DNA from: Paenimyroides baculatum
GTDB lineage: Bacteria > Bacteroidota > Bacteroidia > Flavobacteriales > Flavobacteriaceae
Length of the DNA stretch: 64,000 nt
NCBI RefSeq assembly: GCF_008629655.1
Contig: NZ_VWSG01000007.1
Location: forward strand, 124,001-188,000
Direction of reading: 5' to 3'
The position numbers and the translations under genes were made by a program. Shown here in pieces: positions 1 through 8,643 of the stretch; the first letter of the stretch is position 1, and each line of letters starts with the position of its first letter. The notes under the pieces were generated by a model. It had not been told where the DNA came from. It saw only the letters and a list, made by a program, of their open reading frames with translations, and searched no databases.

Positions 1-5
1 GTATT

Positions 6-1334
6 TTAAGTAGTTTCTTTGGTTGGTTCGGCATTTTTGTAATAATATTCTTGCACAAAATCTAAAAAGGCTAAAAACAGCCAAACTTCATATTTTATGT
101 GGTAAGTAATGTAAATAATTCCTGCTAATATAATGAATAGCAAAGGAATTCTTAAGAAATATGTTTCTTGTCTTGCAATTTTTGACAGGTTATAATAACG
201 CTGAATGAAAAATTTATAGAAGAAATACAGGTAAACAATTCCGCCAAATATTAAATTATCAAAGAATTCCGATTTGGTTGACAATGCTTTTGTAGTAGAT
301 AGGTACGCTTTAATTTCCTGCAGGTTAAATCCGTCAAAAACTCCCGAATTCATTGCAGCTTCAATGGACTGTGGATAGAAATTTACAAAACCGCTGTATC
401 CAACCCCAATATAAGAATGTAAAAAAACATCAATTGCTGCATAAATACTTGTAAAACGTGTTCCGAAAGTTATACTGTTGTTAAACTGATCAAACATTAC
501 GTCGCGTAAATTAATTACAGCCACAACAAATAACGCCAGAATAAAACCCGCTAGTATAAAACTAATTCTACGTAAATACTTGTGCTTTTTAATAAACTGA
601 AATGCCAACGGTAAAACGCAGATCATTACTAAAACTAAAAAACCTTTAGATTCACTTACAATTACATAACTAATAAATATTATTACAGATGCTGTTATTG
701 TTAAGGCTCTTTTCCATCGATATAAATTCAACTTATAAAGAAAATAAACAGGGAAAAATGTAAGTAGAATTAAAATTGTACCCGTCCAGCTTTCTTCTAA
801 TGTCCATAAACGTACACGCCAATATTTTATTGGATTTGCATGAATGAATGACATAAATGATATTGGTTTCTTTAAAAAATATATTTCAAAAGCCAGCCAA
901 ACAATTGTAAATAACTGTAAAAGCAAAAGTGCGTGAAAAACAACATACAGTGGGTTTTTTAACTGCTTTAAAACAACATATATGAATTGATAAAATATAA
1001 TACCGACTATTGGATAAACCAACATTTTTAAAGTCTTGATAACTAGATTTTCATAGAAAACCTCTAAAGAGCCATTGAGTATTTTTATGAGATACAAACA
1101 GGCTATACTTAAAAAAAACAGGTATATTAAATAACTAATCCAATACGAAAGATACTTGCTAAATATAATTTTTTTATGCGAAAGAATATAAATCAACATA
1201 AAAGGGGAAAAAAACACAATAGGTGAACGTGCGATTTCTCCAAAATTGTTCATTAACGGAAAATCCTGATAAGTTGCCAGAAACAATATCATTAAAAAAA
1301 ACAAAATGGGAACTATTTGCTTTTTTATTTCCAT
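6..1334 (-). CDS. Wzy-like O-antigen/polysaccharide polymerase or ligase
   Basis: A 442-residue, strongly hydrophobic protein with about ten or more predicted membrane segments. A larger extracytoplasmic loop near residues 280-350 contains an FGTRF motif followed by a GVGYSGF stretch, which is the general layout of Wzy/O-antigen ligase (WaaL-like) proteins. It would act in the inner membrane, polymerising or ligating undecaprenyl-linked repeat units. It overlaps the flippase gene upstream by 10 nt and ends the six-gene minus-strand operon that starts at the GH3 gene. The family call rests on topology and gene context; sequence identity in this family is always low, so polymerase versus ligase cannot be decided. 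Confidence 0.7.
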   Translation of the reverse strand: MEIKKQIVPILFFLMILFLATYQDFPLMNNFGEIARSPIVFFSPFMLIYILSHKKIIFSKYLSYWISYLIYLFFLSIACLYLIKILNGSLEVFYENLVIKTLKMLVYPIVGIIFYQFIYVVLKQLKNPLYVVFHALLLLQLFTIVWLAFEIYFLKKPISFMSFIHANPIKYWRVRLWTLEESWTGTILILLTFFPVYFLYKLNLYRWKRALTITASVIIFISYVIVSESKGFLVLVMICVLPLAFQFIKKHKYLRRISFILAGFILALFVVAVINLRDVMFDQFNNSITFGTRFTSIYAAIDVFLHSYIGVGYSGFVNFYPQSIEAAMNSGVFDGFNLQEIKAYLSTTKALSTKSEFFDNLIFGGIVYLYFFYKFFIQRYYNLSKIARQETYFLRIPLLFIILAGIIYITYHIKYEVWLFLAFLDFVQEYYYKNAEPTKETT

Positions 1335-2620
1335 AGTGTTAAATAAACTTTATCGGTTTTAAAACTAAAATAAGTTACCAAAATATTCCAAAACAAAACA
1401 GTAACAGCATAACTTATCGCTGCGCCAACCATATTAAATTTAGGAATTAAAACTACATTACAAATTATATTTACAAGAACTGCGAAACCCATTATTTTAT
1501 GAAAAATTTGCTGTTTCCCAGTCATATTCATATACATTGGTACCATTCCGAATAATGAAACGATCATTTGAGTTACAATTAAAATATTGTACGCTGGTAA
1601 TGCTTCGGTGTAATTTTCGCCAAAAAAACTTAAAAAGAATTTTCCACCTAAAAGCAATATTAATCCTATCACAAAATTTAAGAAAGCGATTGTTTTAGCC
1701 GCTTCTTTTAGATTTCTGTTTAATAATTCAAAATCTTTATTCTCATAATTCACCGCAATTTTTGGTGCATAATTTATATTTACACCAACAATAACCATAG
1801 ATAAAATAGACATTATCTTCATTGCAATAGCATAGTATGCAGTATAATGTAAATTAAAAAACTGTGCTAAAAGAAAAATATCAATAGTCATTAACAAATA
1901 AGTATAAAAACTACTTATTGCCATTGGATATGATACTTTAAAAATCTCTTTTGATGTTATTGCCGAGATATGTTCTTTGGAATTTTTATTCATTAAAATC
2001 AACAAAACCAAAAAAGAAATTACTGCCAGTAAAATAAAGCCATACAAATACCAATCTAACAAAGTACCTACCTTAACAACTTCAAAAATAATTAAAACGG
2101 TTCCTGTAATAATTGGAATATATTTAAAAATGTTTCGAAACCATTCTGAAAGTATAACTTTATTATAAGCTCTGATAGTTTCGGTATTGAGTATTGTTGT
2201 TGAATAAAAAGGTAAAATTAAAAGACATTTTTTCAATACATTAAGCAAGTTTTCTTTAATTCCTACTGATATTAAGAACGATTCTGGAATAATAAGACTG
2301 ACAACGAGGACAGTTACAGAACAAATCCAGATTATTTTCAGCATTTTAAAATAAACTAACCTTAATTCGTTTGTTTGATTTTTAGCTTCTAGTCTTCCTG
2401 CAAAATATAAAATAGATTGTTCGGTACCTAAAATTCCAAAGGTTGCAATGGTTAATAAAACAACACGCGCAAATTCGTACGAACCAACGTAAACCTCATC
2501 AATGTTTCGTGTCATTAATGTAGATAGTCCAAATAGCGTTGCAACACCTATCATTCTTATGATTAGTGTAAAAAAACTATTTTTTAGCGTTTTGTTATTT
2601 AACTGCTTTTTAAAATTCAA
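1325..2620 (-). CDS. Wzx-like oligosaccharide flippase (MOP superfamily)
   Basis: A 431-residue integral membrane protein with about twelve hydrophobic segments spread over the whole length, as in polysaccharide transporters of the MOP/MATE superfamily. The N-terminus carries a positively charged leader before the first segment. The expected role is flipping lipid-linked glycan units across the inner membrane. It lies between a Wzz-like gene (5 nt upstream) and a Wzy-like gene (10-nt overlap), giving a compact Wzz-Wzx-Wzy order that supports the assignment. No glycosyltransferase is visible in this window, so the sugar made by the system is unknown. Confidence 0.75.
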   Translation of the reverse strand: MNFKKQLNNKTLKNSFFTLIIRMIGVATLFGLSTLMTRNIDEVYVGSYEFARVVLLTIATFGILGTEQSILYFAGRLEAKNQTNELRLVYFKMLKIIWICSVTVLVVSLIIPESFLISVGIKENLLNVLKKCLLILPFYSTTILNTETIRAYNKVILSEWFRNIFKYIPIITGTVLIIFEVVKVGTLLDWYLYGFILLAVISFLVLLILMNKNSKEHISAITSKEIFKVSYPMAISSFYTYLLMTIDIFLLAQFFNLHYTAYYAIAMKIMSILSMVIVGVNINYAPKIAVNYENKDFELLNRNLKEAAKTIAFLNFVIGLILLLGGKFFLSFFGENYTEALPAYNILIVTQMIVSLFGMVPMYMNMTGKQQIFHKIMGFAVLVNIICNVVLIPKFNMVGAAISYAVTVLFWNILVTYFSFKTDKVYLTLWK

Positions 2621-2625
2621 AGCCT

Positions 2626-3582
2626 TTAGCTTTTTGTAGTTGTAAATCTTTTATACTTGTTTTTTAAATTTACATAAATTCCATAGATAAGTACAAAAAG
2701 TACAGGTAAATATATAAAAGGTGGTATGGGAAAACCTGTACTTTTATTTACAGTTCTAAAAACATCAAAAACAACTTTATCGCTTTCTAAAAGTTCTGCA
2801 TCAATAAAGTTTATCTGATCCAATAAATATTCTTTACTCATAAACAGTTTATCCATATCAGAATAATCGTTACTTGTCACTGTTGACCCGCTTGTTGATT
2901 CTTTACCAAAACTTTCGAACATTCCATTAAGCTGATCTACCGAACGTTGTAATTGCTCACGTTTAGCAACAAGATTCACTTTTTCAAACTGCATTCGCTT
3001 TTTAAAATAATCTGTACTGTTCACTTTATCAAAAAAGTTGTTGATTACCAAATCGGTACTATCCGGTTTTATTTCTGTAAAAAATGTAATTTTATGATAG
3101 CGGTAACTTTTTTCTGCTACCTTACTTTTTAAATATTTCTCTATATCAATTCCTCTTTCAGATAAAATTCTGAACGCTTCCATTCGCTGATAATTCGACA
3201 AAAGAAAATCAAATGCGTTGTAAACAGGTTCAATATCAACACTGCTTATTCCTGTTAACAAAATACTGTCTAGCGGTGTAGATGCAGCGGCTTTCATAGC
3301 ACCAAAGTTTTTAACTTTGGAATATAAGTATTCATTACTGTTAAAATTCGCAGCAACAATTACCTCATTTTTAAATTTAGGTTTCGAAGTGAATGTCTGT
3401 AGTACCCCTAAAGCCATACCAATTACGATTAACGATAAGGTAATCCATTTGTTTCTGTATAAAAGCTGTATAAAATTGAAAATTCCGCTTAAAAAAGAAT
3501 CAAAGAAGTTTGAAACTCTACCTGTAAAATTACCTAATTCTACTTCGTTATCTGAATTATGATTTGATAGTTTTTCTTGCAT
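2626..3582 (-). CDS. Wzz-like chain-length determinant / polysaccharide co-polymerase-like protein
   Basis: A 318-residue protein with two terminal membrane helices (about residues 45-65 and 285-305) flanking a mostly helical extracytoplasmic domain. The C-terminal helix is preceded by a Pro-rich stretch (GFPIPPF). This is the Wzz/PCP topology. The C-terminal tyrosine-kinase domain of PCP-2a proteins is absent, so it resembles the short type. It probably sets chain length for the polymer made by the adjacent Wzy/Wzx-like proteins. It starts 1 nt after the stop of the upstream gene, implying translational coupling. The domain itself is divergent and I could not match a conserved family motif. 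Confidence 0.6.
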   Translation of the reverse strand: MQEKLSNHNSDNEVELGNFTGRVSNFFDSFLSGIFNFIQLLYRNKWITLSLIVIGMALGVLQTFTSKPKFKNEVIVAANFNSNEYLYSKVKNFGAMKAAASTPLDSILLTGISSVDIEPVYNAFDFLLSNYQRMEAFRILSERGIDIEKYLKSKVAEKSYRYHKITFFTEIKPDSTDLVINNFFDKVNSTDYFKKRMQFEKVNLVAKREQLQRSVDQLNGMFESFGKESTSGSTVTSNDYSDMDKLFMSKEYLLDQINFIDAELLESDKVVFDVFRTVNKSTGFPIPPFIYLPVLFVLIYGIYVNLKNKYKRFTTTKS

Positions 3583-3583
3583 A

Positions 3584-5269
3584 TTAACAGTTAAAAATTT
3601 GTTCTAGTATTTTTATGGTTATTAGATATGTTGGTTTTACGCCCGATGCTCCTAAACCACCCGAAGCCAGTGTGCTTCCTGTTTCCAGTGGATTATCTGA
3701 TGCGTAATAGGCATACCGTACTTTTATGTCTGGGTTGATGCTTTTGCGTATTTTTGATGCCGATTGTATGGCTTTTTGATAATGTGCGCCTTCCATTTCT
3801 AACCCAATTACTCGCCAGGTTGAATCGTGAAAGAACTTTAATAAATCTTTGTTTTGTAACGATGTTCCTAAAACAGTAATCATAGATCCGCCAAAAACCG
3901 GAATATCGTTTCCTTGGAACATTTCTACGTTTAATTCGTTTTCAAACGGATAATTATCGCCTGTTCCTTCATTAATATGCGCCGTTGGAATCATGATATC
4001 GCCTTTTTCGCCTACCAAAATTCCTGCTTTTCCCATTATAGAAACCGATTCTACATTCAAATGAAAATCTTTATTAAATGGTTTCAACAATTCATCGATC
4101 GTTTCATAAGCTTGTTCGCCAAAAGCATAATCCATTACAATAAGCACCGGTTTATCTGCTGTATTTTCTGGAACTGCGTATTTACTAAACGGGGTATTGT
4201 CGAACTTTATTTTAGCGGTATCAAAAATCTGTACGTCTATATTTGTTCCCGATGTATCCGGCAAAAAAAGCATTCCTTCATTCGTAGCGCGTTCGGCAAC
4301 CAAAGCACGTAAATCGCTGTTTCCGGTCTTGCTTAATTCTTCAAAAATCTCGGTTTTATCTTTCCCTCGTAATTTCGATTTTAAAACATCCGCAGCAAAA
4401 ATCGAATTCATTACACTGTGCATGTTCGCGCTGATAATGTGCAACGGACGATCTAACAACTGTAAACGCTGCAATTCGGTTTTTATTTTGGTTGCCCAAA
4501 TTTCGCCGTAAATATGATGCCCCAGACGTTCACGCAAAATCGGACTAAAAGTAATGGTTCTTTTGTTGTTTTCCAAAACTTCTTCCAAAGCAATTTTTCC
4601 AAGCCAGTAAATTACGTGTAAAAAACGATCGGGATTTTCTTCGGTGGCAAATGCGCTGTAAATATCGTTAATTTCGGCGAAGCTTCTGCCTAAAATAATG
4701 GTGGTGTGCGATATTGCAATTTCACGTTCTGTCAGCGATAAAGGTTCTTGTGTTAAAACGGCATGTTCGAGTTTTAACCAATCGCGCGAAACATTGTCGT
4801 CATCGTCGATTAAAATGCGGTCTTTAATTTTGTGCGATTCCACAAACATAAAGGTTAAATGCGTTAAAACATCATAAATATCTGATCTTCCGCGCGTGAT
4901 TTCAATGTTCATTTGTTCGTAATCGATACGGTAACAATTACGTCGGCGTTTTGGCGGAACAATCGGTTTAAAGTGTGATTGCGAATAACCTTCGTCTGAT
5001 GTTAGGTTGATGTATCGGCATTCTTCAATACCAATTGGCAAGCGTTCAATTACATACAACAAACCGCTTAATTCTACTTTTTCATCGGCTATCGATCCGT
5101 AAATTTCTGGTCGTAAAAGCAATAAAGCCTCTCGCAATGTTTCGCCCGAAACGCCCATTGGTTTGTAAAAACCGCGGTTAAATAAATGGCGCATGGTAAT
5201 GTACAAACGTTCTACCGCTGCCGATGATTCTTGTGCCCGTGTTCTTGTTATGTATTTTATTTCTGTCAT
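3584..5269 (-). CDS. DUF6909-like protein with C-terminal nucleoside phosphorylase-like domain
   Basis: A 561-residue cytoplasmic protein without signal peptide or membrane segment. The C-terminal third contains a GLEMEGA motif (EMEG at about residues 491-494), the signature of the MTA/SAH nucleosidase and purine nucleoside phosphorylase superfamily, preceded by a Gly-rich stretch (PVFGGSMITVLGTS). The N-terminal 200 residues resemble nothing I can name. I believe similar proteins are annotated DUF6909 in Flavobacteriaceae. It lies inside the polysaccharide operon, 5 nt from its upstream neighbour and 1 nt from its downstream one, so a nucleotide-sugar or nucleoside salvage role is possible but unproven. 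Confidence 0.55.
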   Translation of the reverse strand: MTEIKYITRTRAQESSAAVERLYITMRHLFNRGFYKPMGVSGETLREALLLLRPEIYGSIADEKVELSGLLYVIERLPIGIEECRYINLTSDEGYSQSHFKPIVPPKRRRNCYRIDYEQMNIEITRGRSDIYDVLTHLTFMFVESHKIKDRILIDDDDNVSRDWLKLEHAVLTQEPLSLTEREIAISHTTIILGRSFAEINDIYSAFATEENPDRFLHVIYWLGKIALEEVLENNKRTITFSPILRERLGHHIYGEIWATKIKTELQRLQLLDRPLHIISANMHSVMNSIFAADVLKSKLRGKDKTEIFEELSKTGNSDLRALVAERATNEGMLFLPDTSGTNIDVQIFDTAKIKFDNTPFSKYAVPENTADKPVLIVMDYAFGEQAYETIDELLKPFNKDFHLNVESVSIMGKAGILVGEKGDIMIPTAHINEGTGDNYPFENELNVEMFQGNDIPVFGGSMITVLGTSLQNKDLLKFFHDSTWRVIGLEMEGAHYQKAIQSASKIRKSINPDIKVRYAYYASDNPLETGSTLASGGLGASGVKPTYLITIKILEQIFNC

Positions 5270-5274
5270 TCTTT

Positions 5275-6144
5275 CTAATTTGATAAAATCAACCCGATTG
5301 CCGGATCTACTATTTCTCTTGGTGCGTTTGGATTTCTTGGTTGAAACTGATTATTTGGAAACCATTCGCCGTACATGTATCTGAACGATGATGTTTTTTC
5401 TACCTTATTGTTCATAACATCAGGCTGATATCGAAAATCTTTAAACAACTGATCTCCTTTTACAAAATTTGCCGGACGAAACTGATTATTTTCGGTCATT
5501 AACCATTCAACTGCAACGAAAATTCCGTTTTTAGGAATTTTAATATTGTACTTTAAAACGTTGATTAAATTTTTCTTGGTTCCGCGTTTTACTGTTGTAA
5601 TTATAGGATCAATCAGTAAATCATCGCTTGGGCAACCGTATTCGTTCATTCGTAAAAAACGAATTTTAATAGTGGCTGCGGCAACTGCGCTTTTGGTGTA
5701 CACAATTACTTTATCTATGTATTGAACCGATTTTATTTCGGCATCGTTCTCAAAAAACTTTCCATACATATATGGAACATTTCCCGGAGCAAAATACATG
5801 TTTTCGAAATGCGCATTGCCAATGGTATGATGGAACGATTTTTCGGGCAGAACCAACAACGCAGGCTGCGGAATTTCGTAAGATTCTAATATAACATTTG
5901 TGGTTTTTGATGCTTCTTCTCTAAAGATTTTATGTCCCGATGCGTTAAAAACCAAAGTATCTGTAGCCAACGCCAACGGTATGTAGAACATGCCTAAAGA
6001 ATCGGTTGTGGTGCCGTCGCTTCCATCTAAAACCCAAATATTTGTGAGCGGTAAAGGTTTGCTTTCGGTATTCACCACCTTTCCGCTAATCTGTGCAAAA
6101 ACACATATTGGAGTTATTAATAAAAGAAACAGCAACTTTTTCAT
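5275..6144 (-). CDS. Secreted protein with carboxypeptidase regulatory-like domain
   Basis: A 289-residue protein with a clear signal peptide (Lys-Lys start, Leu-rich core, VFAQ cleavage region near residue 17). Residues about 18-90 form a CarboxypepD_reg-like Ig-type domain (ISGKVVNTESKPLPLTNIWV), the common plug-like module of Bacteroidota envelope proteins. The C-terminal 190 residues are unassigned, with no beta-barrel or TonB box evident, so it is probably periplasmic or surface-associated. It sits 3 nt downstream of the GH3 gene in the polysaccharide operon. Confidence 0.65.
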   Translation of the reverse strand: MKKLLFLLLITPICVFAQISGKVVNTESKPLPLTNIWVLDGSDGTTTDSLGMFYIPLALATDTLVFNASGHKIFREEASKTTNVILESYEIPQPALLVLPEKSFHHTIGNAHFENMYFAPGNVPYMYGKFFENDAEIKSVQYIDKVIVYTKSAVAAATIKIRFLRMNEYGCPSDDLLIDPIITTVKRGTKKNLINVLKYNIKIPKNGIFVAVEWLMTENNQFRPANFVKGDQLFKDFRYQPDVMNNKVEKTSSFRYMYGEWFPNNQFQPRNPNAPREIVDPAIGLILSN

Positions 6145-6147
6145 ACG

Positions 6148-7638
6148 CTATTTTAGTTCATGAATAAAATCGGCAATTTTACGATCGTTCGCCAAACGCG
6201 GCAATTTATTTTGCCCGCCCAATTTTCCTTGCGATTTCATATATTCGTTAAAACCACCAACAGGAACTTTGGTAATTACTAAAGTACGCAAAACATTGCC
6301 AACAATTAAATCATCATAATAAACATTTTGATTTCTTAACGCAGCATCGATTTTCAGTGCGAAATCTTCCAAATTGGTCGGCTCTTTTTCAAATTCTACC
6401 AACCATTCGTGATAAGGCAATCCGTTGTCGGGATTAATTTGTGGCGCAACCGTAAATTCGGTAACCATAGCATCACTTTCAGTCAAAGCTTGTTGCATTG
6501 CTTCTTCAACTTCTTTACCAATCACGTGCTCGCCAAAAGCCGAAATGTAATGCTTAATGCGACCGGTTACAATAATTCTGTATGGTTTTATCGACGTAAA
6601 CATAACGGTATCGCCAATATTGTACGCCCATAAACCCGCATTTGTACTAATAATTATTACATAATTAACGTTTAAAGCTACTTCGCCTATTGTGTATCGT
6701 TTAGGATTTTCGGTATAAAATTCATCGGCTTTTATAAACTCGTAAAAAATACCGGCGTTTAAAAGCAGCAACATTCCTTTTGCTTTTTGAGAATCCTGAT
6801 AAGCAAAAAATCCTTCGGATGCCGGATACAGTTCGATACTATCTACTTTTCTGCCAATTAGCTGCTCAAACTTTTTGCGGTAAGGTTCGTAATTCACTCC
6901 ACCATAAATAAACAGATTGAAATTTTTAAACAGATCGCCTATTTTCTGTCCCGAAACCTGAATTAATCGATCAAAATACATCTGTACCCAAGAAGGAATT
7001 CCTGAAATAACCGACATATTTTCATCTTTTGTTTCCTGCACAATAGCATCAACTTTTGTTTCCCAATCATCGATACAATTAGTTTCCCAACTTGGCAAAC
7101 GGTTTTTTTGCAGATATTTAGGAACATAATGTGCTGCAATACCCGATAATCTGCCAACTTTTACTCCGTTTTTCTCCGTCATTTCAGGACTTCCTTGTAA
7201 AAAGATCATTTTACCATCGACAAAATCGGCGTTGCCTGTTTCTTGAATGTAAAACAAAATGGCATTTCGCGCACCTTGAACGTGATAAGGCATTGATTCT
7301 TTTGTAATAGGGATATATTTTGCACCCGATGTAGTACCCGACGTTTTTGCAAAATACAATGGTTTACCTTTCCATAAAATATCTTTTTCACCTGCAACCA
7401 CTTTATCAACATACGGTTTTAAAGCCTCGTAATCGCGCACGGGAACGTATTTTACAAAATCAGCATGCGATTTTATTGCCAAAAACAAATGATCTTTACC
7501 AAACTGCGTTTGCTTTGCCTGTTGAATTAACGAATAAAACAAATTTTGCTGCGTTACAACGGGTTTAATCATCCATTTTTGCTGCTGCATTACAACAACA
7601 TTGGCGAATATTTTTGCAAAAAACGACTTTAAAGACAT
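6148..7638 (-). CDS. GH3 auxin-responsive promoter family protein (ANL-type adenylating enzyme)
   Basis: A 496-residue protein of the GH3 family, which in plants joins acyl groups to amino acids through acyl-adenylates; bacterial members have no established substrate. Visible motifs include the phosphate-binding loop FAKTSGTTSGAKYIPIT near residue 105 and the later YPASEGFFAY segment near residue 270, matching the adenylate-forming core. Length is normal for the bacterial family. It is the first gene of a tightly packed minus-strand operon ending in Wzx/Wzy-like genes. That pairing suggests acyl or amino-acyl modification of an envelope component, which is inference only. Confidence 0.8.
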   Translation of the reverse strand: MSLKSFFAKIFANVVVMQQQKWMIKPVVTQQNLFYSLIQQAKQTQFGKDHLFLAIKSHADFVKYVPVRDYEALKPYVDKVVAGEKDILWKGKPLYFAKTSGTTSGAKYIPITKESMPYHVQGARNAILFYIQETGNADFVDGKMIFLQGSPEMTEKNGVKVGRLSGIAAHYVPKYLQKNRLPSWETNCIDDWETKVDAIVQETKDENMSVISGIPSWVQMYFDRLIQVSGQKIGDLFKNFNLFIYGGVNYEPYRKKFEQLIGRKVDSIELYPASEGFFAYQDSQKAKGMLLLLNAGIFYEFIKADEFYTENPKRYTIGEVALNVNYVIIISTNAGLWAYNIGDTVMFTSIKPYRIIVTGRIKHYISAFGEHVIGKEVEEAMQQALTESDAMVTEFTVAPQINPDNGLPYHEWLVEFEKEPTNLEDFALKIDAALRNQNVYYDDLIVGNVLRTLVITKVPVGGFNEYMKSQGKLGGQNKLPRLANDRKIADFIHELK

Positions 7639-7779
7639 ACTTTAGATTTAATTATACAAAAATCGAACATCTAATTTTAATAAAATAACAAAGCACCAAA
7701 AAGTTTAATTATTTTAATATTAACACTTTCTACTGTTAAAAATTACAAAATAAAAAAATAAGATAGCTTTAAAATGTTA

Positions 7780-7787
7780 TATCTTTG
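7780..7787 (+). promoter_or_regulatory. Bacteroidota -7 element upstream of tatA
   Basis: TATCTTTG matches the TAnnTTTG -7 consensus of the Bacteroidota primary sigma factor. It lies 24 nt before the first tatA start codon. A clear -33 TTTG is not visible. Confidence 0.55.
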
Positions 7788-7811
7788 CTTGATATTTTAT
7801 AATTAAATATA

Positions 7812-7997
7812 ATGAATTCTATAGTAGTATTTTTAGGAATGCCAAGTGCATGGGGTATAATTTTGATTCTTGCCGTGATTTTGCTGATGTTTGGTGGTAA
7901 GAAAATTCCTGAATTAATGCGCGGATTAGGCTCTGGCATTAAAGAGTTTAAAGATGCTACGAAAGATGATGAAAACAAAGATCAATCTAAAAAATAA
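7812..7997 (+). CDS. tatA: Twin-arginine translocase TatA/TatE family subunit (copy 1)
   Basis: A 61-residue TatA-type protein: N-terminal membrane helix (about residues 12-30), [14 protein letters not shown] hinge and amphipathic helix, then a short charged tail. TatA oligomers form the pore for folded twin-arginine cargo in the inner membrane. A second copy follows after 13 nt, and the two proteins share a nearly identical hinge and amphipathic helix, so this is a tandem duplication. tatC and tatB are not in the window. The start follows a TAnnTTTG promoter by a short leader. Confidence 0.85.
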   Translation: MNSIVVFLGMPSAWGIILILAVILLMFGGKKIPELMRGLGSGIKEFKDATKDDENKDQSKK

Positions 7998-8010
7998 ATA
8001 AAATAATAAA

Positions 8011-8202
8011 ATGGGAAGATTTGGTGCTACCGAGATAATTTTAATAGTAGTTGTTGTACTATTATTGTTTGGAGGAAAAAAAATTCCGGAATTAATGAAA
8101 GGATTAGGTTCTGGTATTAAAGAATTTAAAGATGCTACGAAGGATAACAGTGGAGCAACTTCAAATCCGAATAAAAACAATACAGATTCTAAATCTGAAT
8201 AA
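8011..8202 (+). CDS. tatA: Twin-arginine translocase TatA/TatE family subunit (copy 2)
   Basis: A 63-residue TatA-type protein with the same plan as the preceding gene: a membrane helix rich in Ile, Val and Leu (residues 8-20), then [20 protein letters not shown] and a hydrophilic tail of Asn, Lys and Ser. It is cotranscribed with copy 1 (13-nt gap) and followed at once by a strong terminator. Having two TatA-type subunits is common, but near-identical helices in tandem suggest a recent duplication. Which copy acts as TatA or TatE cannot be told from sequence. Confidence 0.85.
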   Translation: MGRFGATEIILIVVVVLLLFGGKKIPELMKGLGSGIKEFKDATKDNSGATSNPNKNNTDSKSE

Positions 8203-8207
8203 AACTT

Positions 8208-8236
8208 AAAAGATGCTAAATGCATCTTTTTTATTT
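8208..8236 (+). terminator. Rho-independent terminator of the tatA pair
   Basis: Stem AAAAGATGC / GCATCTTTT with a 5-nt loop, followed by T-rich sequence, beginning 5 nt after the second tatA stop codon. Confidence 0.85.
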
Positions 8237-8241
8237 AATAA

Positions 8242-8268
8242 GTTCTCGACTCCGCTCGAACTGACGAA
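8242..8268. repeat. Flavobacterial-type intergenic palindromic repeat (class A)
   Basis: The stretch reads roughly TTCTCGACTCCGCTCGAA followed by CTGACG. This resembles a short imperfect palindrome that I recall being scattered between genes in Flavobacteriaceae genomes. One copy is seen in this window. Confidence 0.45.
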
Positions 8269-8306
8269 AGTCTAAATTATTAAACTTATAAATAAACAAA
8301 AATTAA

Positions 8307-8336
8307 ATGCCCGCTTGAAAAGTATCAAGCGGGCAT
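8307..8336 (-). terminator. Strong minus-strand hairpin, probable terminator of tex or of a small RNA
   Basis: A perfect 12-bp stem ATGCCCGCTTGA / TCAAGCGGGCAT with a 6-nt loop. Read on the minus strand it is followed by a T-rich run, as in intrinsic terminators. It lies about 310 nt beyond the tex stop codon, unusually far for a simple tex terminator. Confidence 0.7.
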
Positions 8337-8643
8337 CCCTTATAAAACATAATAAAAACACTACTTTTTTTTAATTCCGCTCATTTAAAATTTAAATGAT
8401 TGGTCTTTTTCATAACAATTTCTTTTTTGTAATTTTCTTTTTCATATTATATAAAGCAAATGAAAGACCAAAAAACAGAAACTATATATTATTTTCAGCA
8501 GATCTATCACAAACCCACGTAAATCAACACTTTGAGTGATAAATCATTTTAATCAATAAAAAATCAATTTGCCAATTACTCAATTTAAATCGTGAAAACG
8601 TACCCGAATTGAGTATTATTTCCACTATTTTAGTGTGTAATTG

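Larger units (their letters stand above)
8203..8643. other. 441-bp gene-free region between tatA and tex
   Basis: It holds the tatA terminator (8208-8236), a flavobacterial-type intergenic repeat (8242-8268), a strong minus-oriented hairpin (8307-8336), an 8-bp inverted repeat TGGTCTTT/AAAGACCA (8401-8408 and 8463-8470) and another inverted repeat ACTCAATT/AATTGAGT (8578-8585 and 8607-8614). On the minus strand two tiny ORFs of about 10 codons (one starting MKKTNH) lie near 8390-8445; I do not call them genes. The organisation would fit a long tex 3' UTR or a small RNA. Confidence 0.5.

Noticed and set aside
8380..8450. Tiny MKK-start ORFs as lanthipeptide-like precursors
   Set aside because: They have only about ten codons, no Cys and no modification or export genes nearby.
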